Source: Tidjanibacter sp. (GTDB lineage Bacteria; Bacteroidota; Bacteroidia; Bacteroidales; Rikenellaceae). Taken from it: 64,000 nucleotides of DNA. The DNA is taken from contig JAFPBB010000015.1 of NCBI GenBank assembly GCA_017390585.1, forward strand, positions 1-64,000. The letters run 5' to 3'. The notes below the pieces were generated by a model that saw only the letters and a list, made by a program, of their open reading frames with translations, was not told the DNA's origin and ran no database searches. This document shows positions 43,976 to 53,052 of this stretch, one piece after another; the stretch's first letter is position 1; each line of letters begins with the position of its first letter. A program made the translations under genes and the position numbers.

Positions 43976-44817
43976 TTTGTGCATCGACCTATTCGATCCT
44001 GTTCAAACTATTCGCTTGCAGAGATGTAGATTCTCTGCAAGCGATTGCTTTTAATTATCTCACAGCCACTTTGTTGGGTGTTTTATTGAGCCTCGGCGAT
44101 ATGAGTGGAGGCTTGGTGTTGGGATGGAGAGAGTGGGGACTTTCGGCCATTATGGGAGTGATGTTTATGGTGGCCTTTGTGCTGATGGCACGGAGCACGG
44201 CTGTCTCGGGCGTGGCTGTCACCACTGTGGCCGCTCGAGTGGCACTTATCATTCCCGTTGTTTTGAGCTACCTCTTCATTGAGCAGAGCGTGGCACCTCG
44301 TTGGGGGGCTATTGCTGTGATTATTGTTGCCCTTGTGCTGGTGATTTGGCAGCCGAATCAAGGGGCAAAGGGCGAGTCGAAGAGGGCGGGTACGCTGGGA
44401 ACGATTCTGCTTCCTGCGTTGGTGTTTCTGCTTTTCGGCGCCAACAACTTCTGCCTCAATTGGGCGCGTAGTGGACTCGATGCACCCGGTGCCGCGGCAC
44501 AACTCTCGGCAGCGATATTTGCCTTTGCGGCCCTCTCGGGATGTGCCTACTACTTGATGGTGAGCAAGAAGAGAAAGTTTTCGTGGGTGGCCCTCGGAGG
44601 TGGTGTGGCCCTCGGTGTGGCCAACTTCTTCACCACCTATTTTATGATTCTCGGACTCGAGATGCTGCCCAGCGGAGTCTTTTTCCCCATCTACCACGTT
44701 GGCATCGTGGCTCTTGTTGCCACGATTGGTGTGGTGCTCTTTGGTGAGCGACTCTCGAGGGTGCAACTCGTTGGCTTGGCAATTGCGGCGGTGGGAATTG
44801 TTGCATTTTTCGTGTAG
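43951..44817 (+). CDS. EamA/DMT-family transporter
   Basis: A 288-residue inner-membrane protein with about ten spans in two EamA halves (residues ~5-135 and ~150-288). The second half ends GVVLFGERLSRVQLVGLAIAAVGIVAFFV, typical for the drug/metabolite transporter superfamily. The substrate is unknown. The start ATG overlaps the upstream gene by 25 bases. Confidence 0.82.
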   Translation: MLYLFLAVICASTYSILFKLFACRDVDSLQAIAFNYLTATLLGVLLSLGDMSGGLVLGWREWGLSAIMGVMFMVAFVLMARSTAVSGVAVTTVAARVALIIPVVLSYLFIEQSVAPRWGAIAVIIVALVLVIWQPNQGAKGESKRAGTLGTILLPALVFLLFGANNFCLNWARSGLDAPGAAAQLSAAIFAFAALSGCAYYLMVSKKRKFSWVALGGGVALGVANFFTTYFMILGLEMLPSGVFFPIYHVGIVALVATIGVVLFGERLSRVQLVGLAIAAVGIVAFFV

Positions 44818-44831
44818 AAATATTATATTTG
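44801..44831 (+). promoter_or_regulatory. Promoter of the hydEGF operon
   Basis: TTG (44801-44803), 20 bases, TATATTTG (44824-44831). The -33 part lies inside the end of the EamA gene. Confidence 0.65.
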
Positions 44832-44863
44832 TAGAGCGTGCAGTGTGGCCGCAGATGTGACCT

Positions 44864-45913
44864 ATGGCAAACTATAGAAGGATAATCGACAACTTGGCCT
44901 CGGGTGTGAGGGTGGATGGCGCGGTGTTGGCCGAGCTCATTGGCCCTGCCGAGGAACGGGTGAGAGAGTATGCTGCTGGCTTGGCACGCGAGGTCGCGGA
45001 ACAACACTTCGGTAAAGGGGTGTTTCTGCGCGGTCTGGTGGAGATATCCAATCGCTGCTCTCGCGGCTGCTACTACTGTGGACTTCGGGCAGAAAATGAC
45101 GCCGTGAGACGCTATACTCTTGAGGAAGAGGAGATTGTGGCAGCTTGTGAGGAAGGCTATGAGTTGGGATTTCGCAGCTTTGTACTCCAGGGTGGCGAAC
45201 TCCACAATATTGAGCAGGGGATTGCCCACCTCACGCGCCGACTCAAGAGCACTATGGCGGATGCGGCGCTGACCCTCTCGCTCGGAGAGCAGAGCGAGGC
45301 TACCTATAGGGCTTGGCGCGAGGCTGGTGCCGACCGCTATCTGCTGCGCCACGAAACGGCCTCGCCCGACCACTATGCTATGCTCCATCCCTCGTGGATG
45401 AGCTATGAGAGTAGGCTCGAGTGCTTGGAAGTGCTCCATCGCCTCGGCTACCAGAGGGGTGCAGGATTTATGGTTGGTTCCCCTGGACAGACCGTACACC
45501 ACTTGGCTCAGGAGATAGATTTCCTCGGCAGGTTGAGACCCGAGATGGTGGGCATAGGCCCGTTTGTACCCCAGAGTGCAACCCCTTTTGCCAAGCAGGA
45601 GAGAGGGAGCGTGGAGAGGACACTGCTGATGATTTCGCTTGTGCGACTCACTCTGCCCAAGGCTTTGATACCCGCCACTACGGCGCTCGCCTCGTCGGAT
45701 GAGGCAGGCACCGTGAGGGGTGTGTTGGCAGGAGCCAATGTGGTGATGCCCAATATAACTCCTGCGCGAGTGCGTGGTGACTATGCCATCTACGACGGCA
45801 AGAAGAGCTTCGGTAGCGAATCGGGCGAAGGCGTGGCATTGCTGACGGAGGAGTTGGCCCGAGTGGGCTATGAGGCCCGAATGACAAGAGGTGACCACCC
45901 AGACTATGAATAG
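44864..45913 (+). CDS. hydE: [FeFe]-hydrogenase maturase HydE (radical SAM)
   Basis: A 349-residue radical-SAM enzyme of H-cluster assembly. The cluster motif is SNRCSRGCYYCGLRAEN (CxxxCxYC, ~residues 64-71), followed by VLQGGEL and RHETASPDHYAMLHP. It acts on the HydG product in making the dithiomethylamine-bridged diiron unit. It is the first gene of a tight E-G-F operon; hydG follows after 31 bases. The hydrogenase itself is not in the window. Confidence 0.92.
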   Translation: MANYRRIIDNLASGVRVDGAVLAELIGPAEERVREYAAGLAREVAEQHFGKGVFLRGLVEISNRCSRGCYYCGLRAENDAVRRYTLEEEEIVAACEEGYELGFRSFVLQGGELHNIEQGIAHLTRRLKSTMADAALTLSLGEQSEATYRAWREAGADRYLLRHETASPDHYAMLHPSWMSYESRLECLEVLHRLGYQRGAGFMVGSPGQTVHHLAQEIDFLGRLRPEMVGIGPFVPQSATPFAKQERGSVERTLLMISLVRLTLPKALIPATTALASSDEAGTVRGVLAGANVVMPNITPARVRGDYAIYDGKKSFGSESGEGVALLTEELARVGYEARMTRGDHPDYE

Positions 45914-45944
45914 AATAAATAATTGAAGAAATATAATTTTAGCT

Positions 45945-47369
45945 ATGCAATATAACCCAAAATCGAGAGTGGCAGAGGAGTTTATCTCCCACGAGGAGAT
46001 TGTTGCCACAATGGAGTATGCAGCTGCCAATCGCAGTAATAGAGAGTTGATAGAGAGCCTTATTGAGCGAGCCGCCGACTGCAAGGGACTCAGCCATAGG
46101 GAGGCTGCGGTGTTGCTCGAGTGCGACCAAGAGGATCTGAACCAGAGGATGTTCGAACTCGCCAAGGAGATCAAACAGCGCCTCTATGGCAATCGTATCG
46201 TGATGTTTGCACCCCTATACCTGTCAAACTACTGCATCAATAGCTGCACCTACTGCCCCTATCATATCGCCAATAAAACCATCCCTCGCAAGAAACTCAC
46301 CCAAAAGGAGATTGAGGCGGAGGTGATGGCTCTTCAGGATATGGGCCACAAGCGACTTGCCCTTGAGGCGGGTGAGGACCCCATCCACAACCCCTTGGAG
46401 TATATTCTCGAGAGCATCAAAACAATCTATTCGGTAAAACATAAGAATGGTGCCATCCGTAGGGTGAATGTCAACATTGCGGCCACCACGGTGGAGAACT
46501 ATCGCAAACTCAAGGATGCCGGCATTGGCACCTATATCCTCTTCCAGGAGACCTACCACAAAGAGCGCTACGAGCGTCTCCACCCCCGAGGTCCCAAGAG
46601 TAACTATGCTTGGCATACGGAGGCTATGGATAGGGCTATGGAGGGCGGTATCGACGATGTGGGTATCGGCGTGTTGTTTGGATTGGAGGGCTACAGATAT
46701 GACTTTGTGGGACTTATGATGCACGCCGAGCACCTCGAGGCTGCCTTTGGCGTGGGCCCCCACACCATTAGTGTCCCCCGCATTTGTCCCGCCGACGACA
46801 TCGATGTTGCCGATTTTGAGGATGCTGTGCCCGACGAGATTTTCCACAAGATGGTGGCTGTCATCCGCATTGCAGTTCCCTATACGGGTATGATTATCTC
46901 CACGCGCGAGAGTCAGGCTTCGAGGGAGCGCGTGTTGGAACTCGGTGTTTCGCAGCTCAGCGGCGGCTCACATACGGGTGTGGGTGGCTATGTCGATGGC
47001 GAGGAGGAGCAGAATGCCCAGACGGCCCAATTTGACGTGAGCGACACACGCACTCTCGATGAGGTGGTGGCGTGGTTGCTGCGCTTGGGCTATGTGCCGA
47101 GCTTCTGCACGGCTTGCTATCGTGAGGGACGTACGGGTGACCGCTTTATGACCCTTGTGAAAAATGGGCAGATTGCCAACTGCTGCCAACCCAATGCACT
47201 AATGACTCTCAAGGAGTATCTGATGGACTACGCTTCGCCCGAGACCCTTCGCTTGGGCCTGAAGGTTATTGCCGAGGAACTCACAAGGGTGCCTCATCCC
47301 AACGTACGACGCATTGCCACCGAAAATCTCTCCCGCATTGAGCAGGGTGAGCGCGATTTTAGGTTTTAG
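45945..47369 (+). CDS. hydG: [FeFe]-hydrogenase maturase HydG (tyrosine lyase)
   Basis: A 474-residue radical-SAM enzyme that cleaves tyrosine to give CO and CN- as an Fe complex for the H-cluster. Visible are the N-terminal cluster motif SNYCINSCTYCPYHIAN (CxxxCxxC), QETYHKERYERLHP and SGGSHTGVGGY, and the C-terminal auxiliary-cluster motif CTACYREGRTGDRFM followed by NCCQPN. Length and both cluster sites are complete, so it should be active. Confidence 0.95.
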   Translation: MQYNPKSRVAEEFISHEEIVATMEYAAANRSNRELIESLIERAADCKGLSHREAAVLLECDQEDLNQRMFELAKEIKQRLYGNRIVMFAPLYLSNYCINSCTYCPYHIANKTIPRKKLTQKEIEAEVMALQDMGHKRLALEAGEDPIHNPLEYILESIKTIYSVKHKNGAIRRVNVNIAATTVENYRKLKDAGIGTYILFQETYHKERYERLHPRGPKSNYAWHTEAMDRAMEGGIDDVGIGVLFGLEGYRYDFVGLMMHAEHLEAAFGVGPHTISVPRICPADDIDVADFEDAVPDEIFHKMVAVIRIAVPYTGMIISTRESQASRERVLELGVSQLSGGSHTGVGGYVDGEEEQNAQTAQFDVSDTRTLDEVVAWLLRLGYVPSFCTACYREGRTGDRFMTLVKNGQIANCCQPNALMTLKEYLMDYASPETLRLGLKVIAEELTRVPHPNVRRIATENLSRIEQGERDFRF

Positions 47370-47399
47370 TAAATTGTTTATCATCAATCCGATACGACT

Positions 47400-48605
47400 A
47401 TGTCAACTCAATCGACGCCTCGCGGAATGCGTGTCCACATAGGCTTCTTTGGCCGCTGCAATGTGGGCAAGTCGTCGCTTATCAATGCACTCTGTGGACA
47501 GGAAATAGCCATCGTTAGCGAGATTGCCGGCACGACCACAGACGCTGTGGTCAAGAATATGGAGATAGGCCCCATCGGCCCTTGTGTGCTGATCGATACG
47601 GCAGGTTTTGACGACGTCAGCCCCCTGGGTGAGAAACGTAGGGAACAGAGCCGTAGGGCCGCGCAGAAGTGCGATTTGGCCGTTGTGGTGTGTGGCGCTA
47701 CGGATGACTATAGTGTTGAGAAAGAGTGGATTGAACGATTCGAGAAACGCGGTGTGCCTGTGGTCGCTGTGCTGGGTAAGGTCGATATGCTCATCGACCC
47801 CGAGGCTCGAGCTACGAATGTGGAGCAGCAACTCGGACGCCGCCCTCTGCTTGTGAGTGCCTCCCAAAAGGAGGGCGTTGACCAACTTGTAGAGACTATG
47901 GTGGAGCGACTGCGAGAGCGAGGCGACGATAGGTTTACCATCACGGGCGGACTTGTCGAGGCTGGCGATGTGGTGGTTATGGTGATGCCCCAGGATTCGA
48001 GTGCCCCCAAGGGTAGGATTATCCTCCCCCAAGTGCAGACACTGCGCGAATTGCTCGACAAGAGATGTGTGGCCCTCTGCTGCCAACCCGAGGAGTTGGA
48101 GGGATTGCTCGCGGGCCTCAAGTCGGCGCCCAAGTTGATAATTACCGATTCGCAGGTCTTCGGCTATGTGGCCGAGCGCGTTCCTCAGGGCAGTATGCTC
48201 ACCTCATTCTCTGTGCTTATGGCTTGCTATAAGGGTGATGCAGAGGTGTTTATGGCGGGTGCGGCAACCATCGACAGGCTCACGGAGAGCTCGCGAGTGC
48301 TCATTGCGGAGGCTTGTAGCCACGCCCCTGCTACGGAGGATATAGGCAGGGTGAAACTGCCGATGATGTTGCGCCGTAGGGTGGGCCAGGGACTTGATGT
48401 GACGGTTGTTGGGGGTAACGATTTCCCCGAAGACCTCACTCCCTATGACCTGATTATCCACTGCGGAGCTTGTATGTTCACTCGTCGCCACGTTATCGAG
48501 CGTCTCGCGCGCGCCGAGGAACAAGGGGTGCCGATGACCAATTATGGCATTGCTATCGCCCACCTGCAGGGAATTCTACCTCGTGTGGTGTGGCCTCGAG
48601 ACTAA
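47400..48605 (+). CDS. hydF: [FeFe]-hydrogenase maturase HydF (GTPase scaffold)
   Basis: A 401-residue scaffold protein on which the diiron unit is built and then passed to apo-hydrogenase. GTPase domain: GRCNVGKSSLINAL (G1), AGTTTDAV (G2), DTAGFDD (G3), GKVD (G4). The C-terminal Fe-S domain has HCGACMFTRRHV with the conserved Cys pair and the preceding His. It lies 30 bases after hydG. Confidence 0.94.
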   Translation: MSTQSTPRGMRVHIGFFGRCNVGKSSLINALCGQEIAIVSEIAGTTTDAVVKNMEIGPIGPCVLIDTAGFDDVSPLGEKRREQSRRAAQKCDLAVVVCGATDDYSVEKEWIERFEKRGVPVVAVLGKVDMLIDPEARATNVEQQLGRRPLLVSASQKEGVDQLVETMVERLRERGDDRFTITGGLVEAGDVVVMVMPQDSSAPKGRIILPQVQTLRELLDKRCVALCCQPEELEGLLAGLKSAPKLIITDSQVFGYVAERVPQGSMLTSFSVLMACYKGDAEVFMAGAATIDRLTESSRVLIAEACSHAPATEDIGRVKLPMMLRRRVGQGLDVTVVGGNDFPEDLTPYDLIIHCGACMFTRRHVIERLARAEEQGVPMTNYGIAIAHLQGILPRVVWPRD

Positions 48606-48685
48606 CGGATTCGCCAAATTTTTGTCAATTTTGCCTCGGGAGTGGGAGAGTACTACTGTCGCGGGTGACTAAATATTTCTATGCT

Positions 48686-51001
48686 ATGAAGAGAGTTGTT
48701 TTCTATGTGGCCCTTGTTGTGGCCATCTTGTGCATTGGGTGTAATGAAACGCCCGAACCTACACCCGAACCTCTCGGTGTTCCCGAGGGCTTGACCGTAA
48801 AGGAGGTTACGGCCACCGGTTTAGTCTTTGAGTGGAAGGCAGTTGAGGGCGCAATGGGCTATGAGTGGCGGTGTAAGTATGAGGGGGGATACACCTCCCA
48901 GACCGTGGAGGGGTGCGAGGGCTCGATTGGGAATCTCACGCCCGATACGGAGTATCAACTCACTGTGAGGGCCACCAAGGGCGAGTCGGTGAGTGATTGG
49001 GCCGAGTATCTCTCTGTGAGGACTCTCGCCGACCCCGAGCCCGACCCCGAAGATCCCGAGAAGCCCGAGCCCGAAGATCCCGAGAAGCCCGAGCCCGAAG
49101 ATCCAGAGAAACCCAATCCAGACGACCCCGAGGATCCTGAAAAGCCCGATCCCGAGAATCCCGAAAACCCCGATCCTGAGGACCCCGAAGAGCCTGTGGA
49201 GCCTTCCGAGCCGACCAATCCGCCCGTTGTGGGCAATGTGCCCCTCGACAAACTCGTTGGCTATGCGGAGAATACAACAGGCGGTGAGGGTGGTAGGATT
49301 CACCACTTCAATAGTGGCACAGCCTTCCGCGATTGGCTCAAACTCCGCGAGAAAAATAAGAGCACGGAGCCGGCAGTGGTGTGGCTCAGCGGCACTTTCA
49401 CTGCCGCCGATGGCCGCGATACGGGTAGCCCTTGGTTCGATATCAAGCGCACTTCCAACATCACCATCTACGGCACCGACTCGTTCCGTATGCAGAATGT
49501 GGGATTCTTCCTCAATGAGGCCTCCAACATCATCATTCGCAACGTCTACATCGTTCAGCCCAAGGCCGATAATGGTGCCGACGGCATCTCTATGCAGGAG
49601 AGCCGCAATGTGTGGGTGGACCACTGCACCTTCGAGAGTGTCAACCAAACCAAGGACTACGAGGATGGCTCCTGCGATGTGACCCACCAGACCTATGGCG
49701 TGACCATCTCGTGGTGCCACTACATCAAGACTCAAAAGAGCACCCTCGTGGGACACTCCAACAGTGCCTCGGCCGACGAGCAAATCACCATCACTATGCA
49801 CCACAATTGGTTCGATGGCTCCTCCTCTCGCCACCCGAGGGTGAGGTTTGGTCGAGCCCACGTCTTCAACAACTTCTACGACAACGTCACCACCTATGGT
49901 GTGGGTAGTGCCTATGGTGCCAAAGTCTTGGTGGAGTACAATGCTTTCGATGGCGTGAGACTCCCCACCGACATCTGCACTTTCCCCGCCAAGAAGAGCG
50001 GTAGTAGCTGGGTGTCCAACCTCACGGGTAGCGTTGCGGGATACCTCTATGCCGATGCAAATGAGTACACCAACATCCCCGCCGATGCCTCGGATCCCTA
50101 TCCTTTTACCAATGTGGAGTATAAGAAATATGGTGGCGAGAAGTTGGCCACTCCTCTCACCTACAACGACTTCAAACCCACCTATGACTATGTTGTCGAC
50201 GACCAGAGTCGCGTTGCCGAGATTGTGAAGAGCGGCGCGGGCGTGGGTCGCCTTTCGGGCTATGCCTCTGCACCCGTGGAGGTGGATAACGGAGGCCAGG
50301 GTGGAGGCACATCCGGCGGAACCACAGGCGGTGACTCGGGCAGTGGTGGCAACACGGATGGCTCGGATGATGGTGGCACCACCAATCCCGACACACCCAC
50401 GGGTAGCGACATCGGTGGCGGATGGACTCTGAGCGCCATCAACGACTCGGCTGCAACCTGCAGTGTGGGTGCCGATGGTCTCCTCTCGCTCACTGCCACG
50501 GGTAAGTTTGAGAGTGGCGCCCAGAAGTTTGGCTATGTGTGGCGTAGGGTGAGCGGAGATTTCACCGCCACGGTGCAACTCAATGGCTACAGTTCCCCAA
50601 AGGATGGCAACCAAAGTGCAGCATCGCTGATGCTCTGTGTCGACCCCACACAGAGTGCAACGTCGATGCTCTACCTCACGTCGGGAGTGACGATGTCGGA
50701 GTATTATAGCCACTACCGACTCGCCGCAGGCTCCAATTCGAGCAAGAAGTCGGGTGGAGCGAGGAGTGCCGAGGGTGAATTGTTGCTGCGTTTGGAGCGC
50801 GAGGGCGATAGAGTGGAGGCGAGCTACTCGGCCGATGGAGGAGTGAGTTGGCAGAGCATCAAGAGCGATAGTTTTGCAAGCCCGCTACCCTCGGAGGTGT
50901 GTATTGGCGTTGCGGTCAGCAGTGGCAGCAACTCCGACTCCGCAACGGCACGTTTTGGCAACTTCACCGTGGGCTCCATTGAGTATAAGTTTGCCGATTA
51001 G
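48686..51001 (+). CDS. Pectate lyase (PL1 family) lipoprotein
   Basis: A 771-residue surface enzyme. Lipobox CIGC gives the start at 48686; the longer open frame from 48470 lies inside hydF. Order: fibronectin III-like domain (~30-110), an acidic Pro-Glu-Asp linker (~113-178), the PL1 parallel beta-helix (~180-500) with GISMQESRNVWVDHCTF, TMHHNWFDGSSSRHPRVRFGRAHVFNN (catalytic Arg in the RHPRVRFG stretch), a Gly/Ser/Thr linker (~530-570) and a C-terminal laminin/concanavalin-like domain (~575-765). It cleaves polygalacturonate to unsaturated oligosaccharides. No SusC/SusD pair is adjacent. Confidence 0.9.
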   Translation: MKRVVFYVALVVAILCIGCNETPEPTPEPLGVPEGLTVKEVTATGLVFEWKAVEGAMGYEWRCKYEGGYTSQTVEGCEGSIGNLTPDTEYQLTVRATKGESVSDWAEYLSVRTLADPEPDPEDPEKPEPEDPEKPEPEDPEKPNPDDPEDPEKPDPENPENPDPEDPEEPVEPSEPTNPPVVGNVPLDKLVGYAENTTGGEGGRIHHFNSGTAFRDWLKLREKNKSTEPAVVWLSGTFTAADGRDTGSPWFDIKRTSNITIYGTDSFRMQNVGFFLNEASNIIIRNVYIVQPKADNGADGISMQESRNVWVDHCTFESVNQTKDYEDGSCDVTHQTYGVTISWCHYIKTQKSTLVGHSNSASADEQITITMHHNWFDGSSSRHPRVRFGRAHVFNNFYDNVTTYGVGSAYGAKVLVEYNAFDGVRLPTDICTFPAKKSGSSWVSNLTGSVAGYLYADANEYTNIPADASDPYPFTNVEYKKYGGEKLATPLTYNDFKPTYDYVVDDQSRVAEIVKSGAGVGRLSGYASAPVEVDNGGQGGGTSGGTTGGDSGSGGNTDGSDDGGTTNPDTPTGSDIGGGWTLSAINDSAATCSVGADGLLSLTATGKFESGAQKFGYVWRRVSGDFTATVQLNGYSSPKDGNQSAASLMLCVDPTQSATSMLYLTSGVTMSEYYSHYRLAAGSNSSKKSGGARSAEGELLLRLEREGDRVEASYSADGGVSWQSIKSDSFASPLPSEVCIGVAVSSGSNSDSATARFGNFTVGSIEYKFAD
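49030..49225 (+). repeat. Pro-Glu-Asp tandem linker of the pectate lyase
   Basis: Repeated units encoding PEPEDPEKP-like motifs. A low-complexity, probably extended surface spacer, prone to length change. Confidence 0.8.
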
Positions 51002-51051
51002 CCCCCCGTAGTTGGTTTGCACAACTAATCCCACCTTGGGCATAAGACTAC

Positions 51052-51084
51052 GCACCTCCTCCTCAGCTGCTGAGGGGGAGGTGC
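51052..51084 (+). terminator. Strong hairpin after the pectate lyase gene
   Basis: A 15-bp stem (51052-51066 with 51070-51084, one G-T pair) with a 3-base loop. The following T-run is weak, so it may be a terminator or a transcript-stabilising hairpin. Confidence 0.5.
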
Positions 51085-51135
51085 TGTCGTTAAAAATATT
51101 TTCCACCGTCAATTTCCATTTTCCAATTTTATATC

Positions 51136-51143
51136 TACCTTTG
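51136..51143 (+). promoter_or_regulatory. -7 element for the riboswitch-methyltransferase transcript
   Basis: TACCTTTG matches TAnnTTTG just before the aptamer; the transcript would start near 51150, so the RNA begins with the riboswitch. -33 match is weak. Confidence 0.5.
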
Positions 51144-51147
51144 TGGC

Positions 51148-51236
51148 GCTGTTAGGGGTGCCAAGCCTTCTCCGCGAGGCTGGCTGAGATGATACCCTCC
51201 GAACCTGATATGTATAATGACAGCGCAGGGAAACGG
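51148..51236 (+). promoter_or_regulatory. TPP riboswitch (THI element) aptamer
   Basis: The conserved core is complete: AGGGGTGCC, GGCTGAGA, ACCC, GAACCTGAT, ATAATG and the closing AGGGAA. P1 can be formed by 51149-51153 with 51232-51236 (CTGTT/AACGG). It binds thiamine pyrophosphate and usually shuts down thiamine genes. Here the only gene downstream is a methyltransferase. Confidence 0.92.
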
Positions 51237-51306
51237 TTGAATATATTATGTTTCGAGCCTCCGCCAGGAGGGCAATCTCGAGGCAGGAATTTAGACGTGT
51301 TTTGAG

Positions 51307-51347
51307 CCGTATTCCCGAAAACTAATTGAGGGGATGCGGATTTTTTT
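51307..51347 (+). terminator. Intrinsic terminator of the riboswitch expression platform
   Basis: A 10-bp stem (51307-51316 with 51330-51339, two G-T pairs) followed by seven T (51341-51347), 11 bases before the methyltransferase start. Its left arm can instead pair with the aptamer tail 51228-51236 (nine pairs, one bulged A), giving an antiterminator that excludes P1. Confidence 0.72.
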
Positions 51348-51358
51348 ATTTGTGTACT

Positions 51359-52075
51359 ATGGGATATAAAAGTTTCGACGAGTATGCATCGCAGTACGAC
51401 TCTTGGTTTATTGAGAATAGCAATGTGCTCGAGAGTGAAGTTAAACTCGTTGCATCGTGTTTGAAGGATGCGGGCGAGGTGCTCTCCATCGGTTGTGGCA
51501 GCGGACTATTTGAGAAAATTCTTGCAGACGACTATGGCATCATCGTCCGCAAAGGCATTGAACCCTCTGCCGCAATGGCTGAGATTGCCATCAAGCGAGG
51601 GATGGTGGTGACCATTGCCACGGGCGAGGAGGCCGACTATGGCGTGGGCTGCTACGACACCATATTGTTCAACGGCTGCCCCTGCTATATGCAGGACCTC
51701 GCGCTTGCACTGCGTAAGGCCTATGCGGCGTTGAGAGAGGGAGGGCGAGTTGTGGTAATCGATGTGCCGAAGGAGAGCCCCTATGGACTGATATATAACC
51801 TTGCACTTTCGGTTGGCACGTGGGATCATCCTTTGTTGGAGGGATGTGTGCCCCAGATGCCCTATCCCATCGAGTTGGTGAAGCAGGCCAATTGGCGTAC
51901 TACGGCAGAGAAGATAGGAGTTATTGAGGAGGCGGGTTTCAGTAACTTGTCGTTCTCACAGACCCTCACCACCTCACCCCACTACTCCCATCTGGTGGTG
52001 GAGGACCCCTGCGAGGGCTACGACAAGGGCTCCTATGTGGCAATCACTGCCTACAAATGCTCTGCCCACAACTGA
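51359..52075 (+). CDS. Class I SAM-dependent methyltransferase under TPP riboswitch control
   Basis: A 238-residue Rossmann methyltransferase. Motif I is VLSIGCGSGLFEKIL (~residue 40); the acidic post-I region follows (GIEPSAAM); motif IV/V are YDTILFNGCPCYM and LREGGRVVVIDVP. The start is the ATG at 51359, right after the terminator; the TTG at 51326 would lie inside the terminator stem. The substrate cannot be read from the sequence. The TPP riboswitch and terminator upstream predict expression when thiamine is short, so a role in thiamine salvage, modification or precursor use is inferred. No known thi gene is adjacent. Confidence 0.8.
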   Translation: MGYKSFDEYASQYDSWFIENSNVLESEVKLVASCLKDAGEVLSIGCGSGLFEKILADDYGIIVRKGIEPSAAMAEIAIKRGMVVTIATGEEADYGVGCYDTILFNGCPCYMQDLALALRKAYAALREGGRVVVIDVPKESPYGLIYNLALSVGTWDHPLLEGCVPQMPYPIELVKQANWRTTAEKIGVIEEAGFSNLSFSQTLTTSPHYSHLVVEDPCEGYDKGSYVAITAYKCSAHN

Positions 52076-52135
52076 TGAGTGCCTACCACTTGGGTGGCGC
52101 CTATGCGTAATGTAATGGGCAAGCCTCGATAAAAC

Positions 52136-52169
52136 AAAAAAAGTACCTCTTCGCAGAGGTACTTTTTTT
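52136..52169. terminator. Bidirectional terminator between methyltransferase and nuclease
   Basis: A perfect 15-bp stem (52136-52150 with 52155-52169), loop TCGC, with A-run and T-run at the two ends; serves both convergent transcripts. Confidence 0.85.
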
Positions 52170-52185
52170 TATTGGGCTGTGTGCC

Positions 52186-52974
52186 TTAGAAACTTTGGAA
52201 CGAACTCCAACTCGAGTTGCTTTCCGCAACATTTTCAATCGCATCGGGCAGATTGACAAAGAAATCCATTCCGGTTTTCTTCTCAATCTCATCCACACTC
52301 ACTCCGTATGTGGAGTAGGTAGTGTTGGAGTAGGCCTTGTTCTCGAACCAAAAGCCGATGGCTTTGGCCGAGGTGACGGTCGAGCCACTCTTCTCCACCT
52401 TGAGAACTACCTTATAGAAGTAGTTTGGCACGGGGACACTTTTGGTGTCGTTCTTGGCTTTGGTGTAGGTGATGGTCTCATTGCCACCAACGCTTTGGAG
52501 TGCTGTGCCACTCACGATGTAGATCTCCTCCTTTTTTGCGATGGACTGGAGTGCGGCTTCGAGCGCCGACCATATACCGTCGTTGAAGGAGTTTTGAATC
52601 TGTGGAGCCGAGTTGGTTACATAGAACGTTTGGAGCTGCATATCCTTGATGCCGTTGCGCGAGGCATTGGGGATGAGGTGACCTCTTGCGTGTCCTGCTC
52701 CATTATTATAAGTGGTGTAGGATGCACCACAGAGGTCAACTTGATATTTCGAGTCGAAATTGGGGTCGAAACTCCAGCTATCAGGCCTTGATAGGCTACC
52801 CATATGCTTGCTATTGAGAGGATAGGCCACCCAATAGGTGGTGTATTTGCTCTTGTCGTAGGCTATGGTGTAGTTCCTTTCGCCGCCGCTGGTGATGGTG
52901 TTCAGATAGAGGTTGCTGTACCCCTCCATTTCTGCTGGCATCTCGAGCCACTCCTGCCCTAAGGCCGGATTCAC
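52186..52974 (-). CDS. DNA/RNA non-specific endonuclease domain, cut off from its N-terminal part by an in-frame TGA
   Basis: A NUC1-type beta-beta-alpha metal nuclease: GHARGHLIPNASR (catalytic His, ~residue 99, in an ARGH form of the DRGH motif) and TNSAPQIQNSFND (metal-binding Asn). The frame is open without a stop up to 53052, where a single TGA separates it from the lipoprotein ORF upstream in the same frame. The 26 codons after the TGA encode a Gly/Asp/Thr-rich linker. The GTG at 52974 is only the first possible start; initiated there, the nuclease would have no signal peptide. So it is either the 3' part of a nonsense-interrupted gene or is made by readthrough. Catalytic residues appear intact. 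Confidence 0.75.
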   Translation of the reverse strand: MNPALGQEWLEMPAEMEGYSNLYLNTITSGGERNYTIAYDKSKYTTYWVAYPLNSKHMGSLSRPDSWSFDPNFDSKYQVDLCGASYTTYNNGAGHARGHLIPNASRNGIKDMQLQTFYVTNSAPQIQNSFNDGIWSALEAALQSIAKKEEIYIVSGTALQSVGGNETITYTKAKNDTKSVPVPNYFYKVVLKVEKSGSTVTSAKAIGFWFENKAYSNTTYSTYGVSVDEIEKKTGMDFFVNLPDAIENVAESNSSWSSFQSF

Positions 52975-53052
52975 GGGCGGCGTTGTTGTGCCGCCCGTAT
53001 CATCCTGATTGTTGTCGGAATCGCTTCCACCGACGTCACCGCCGGGGGAATT

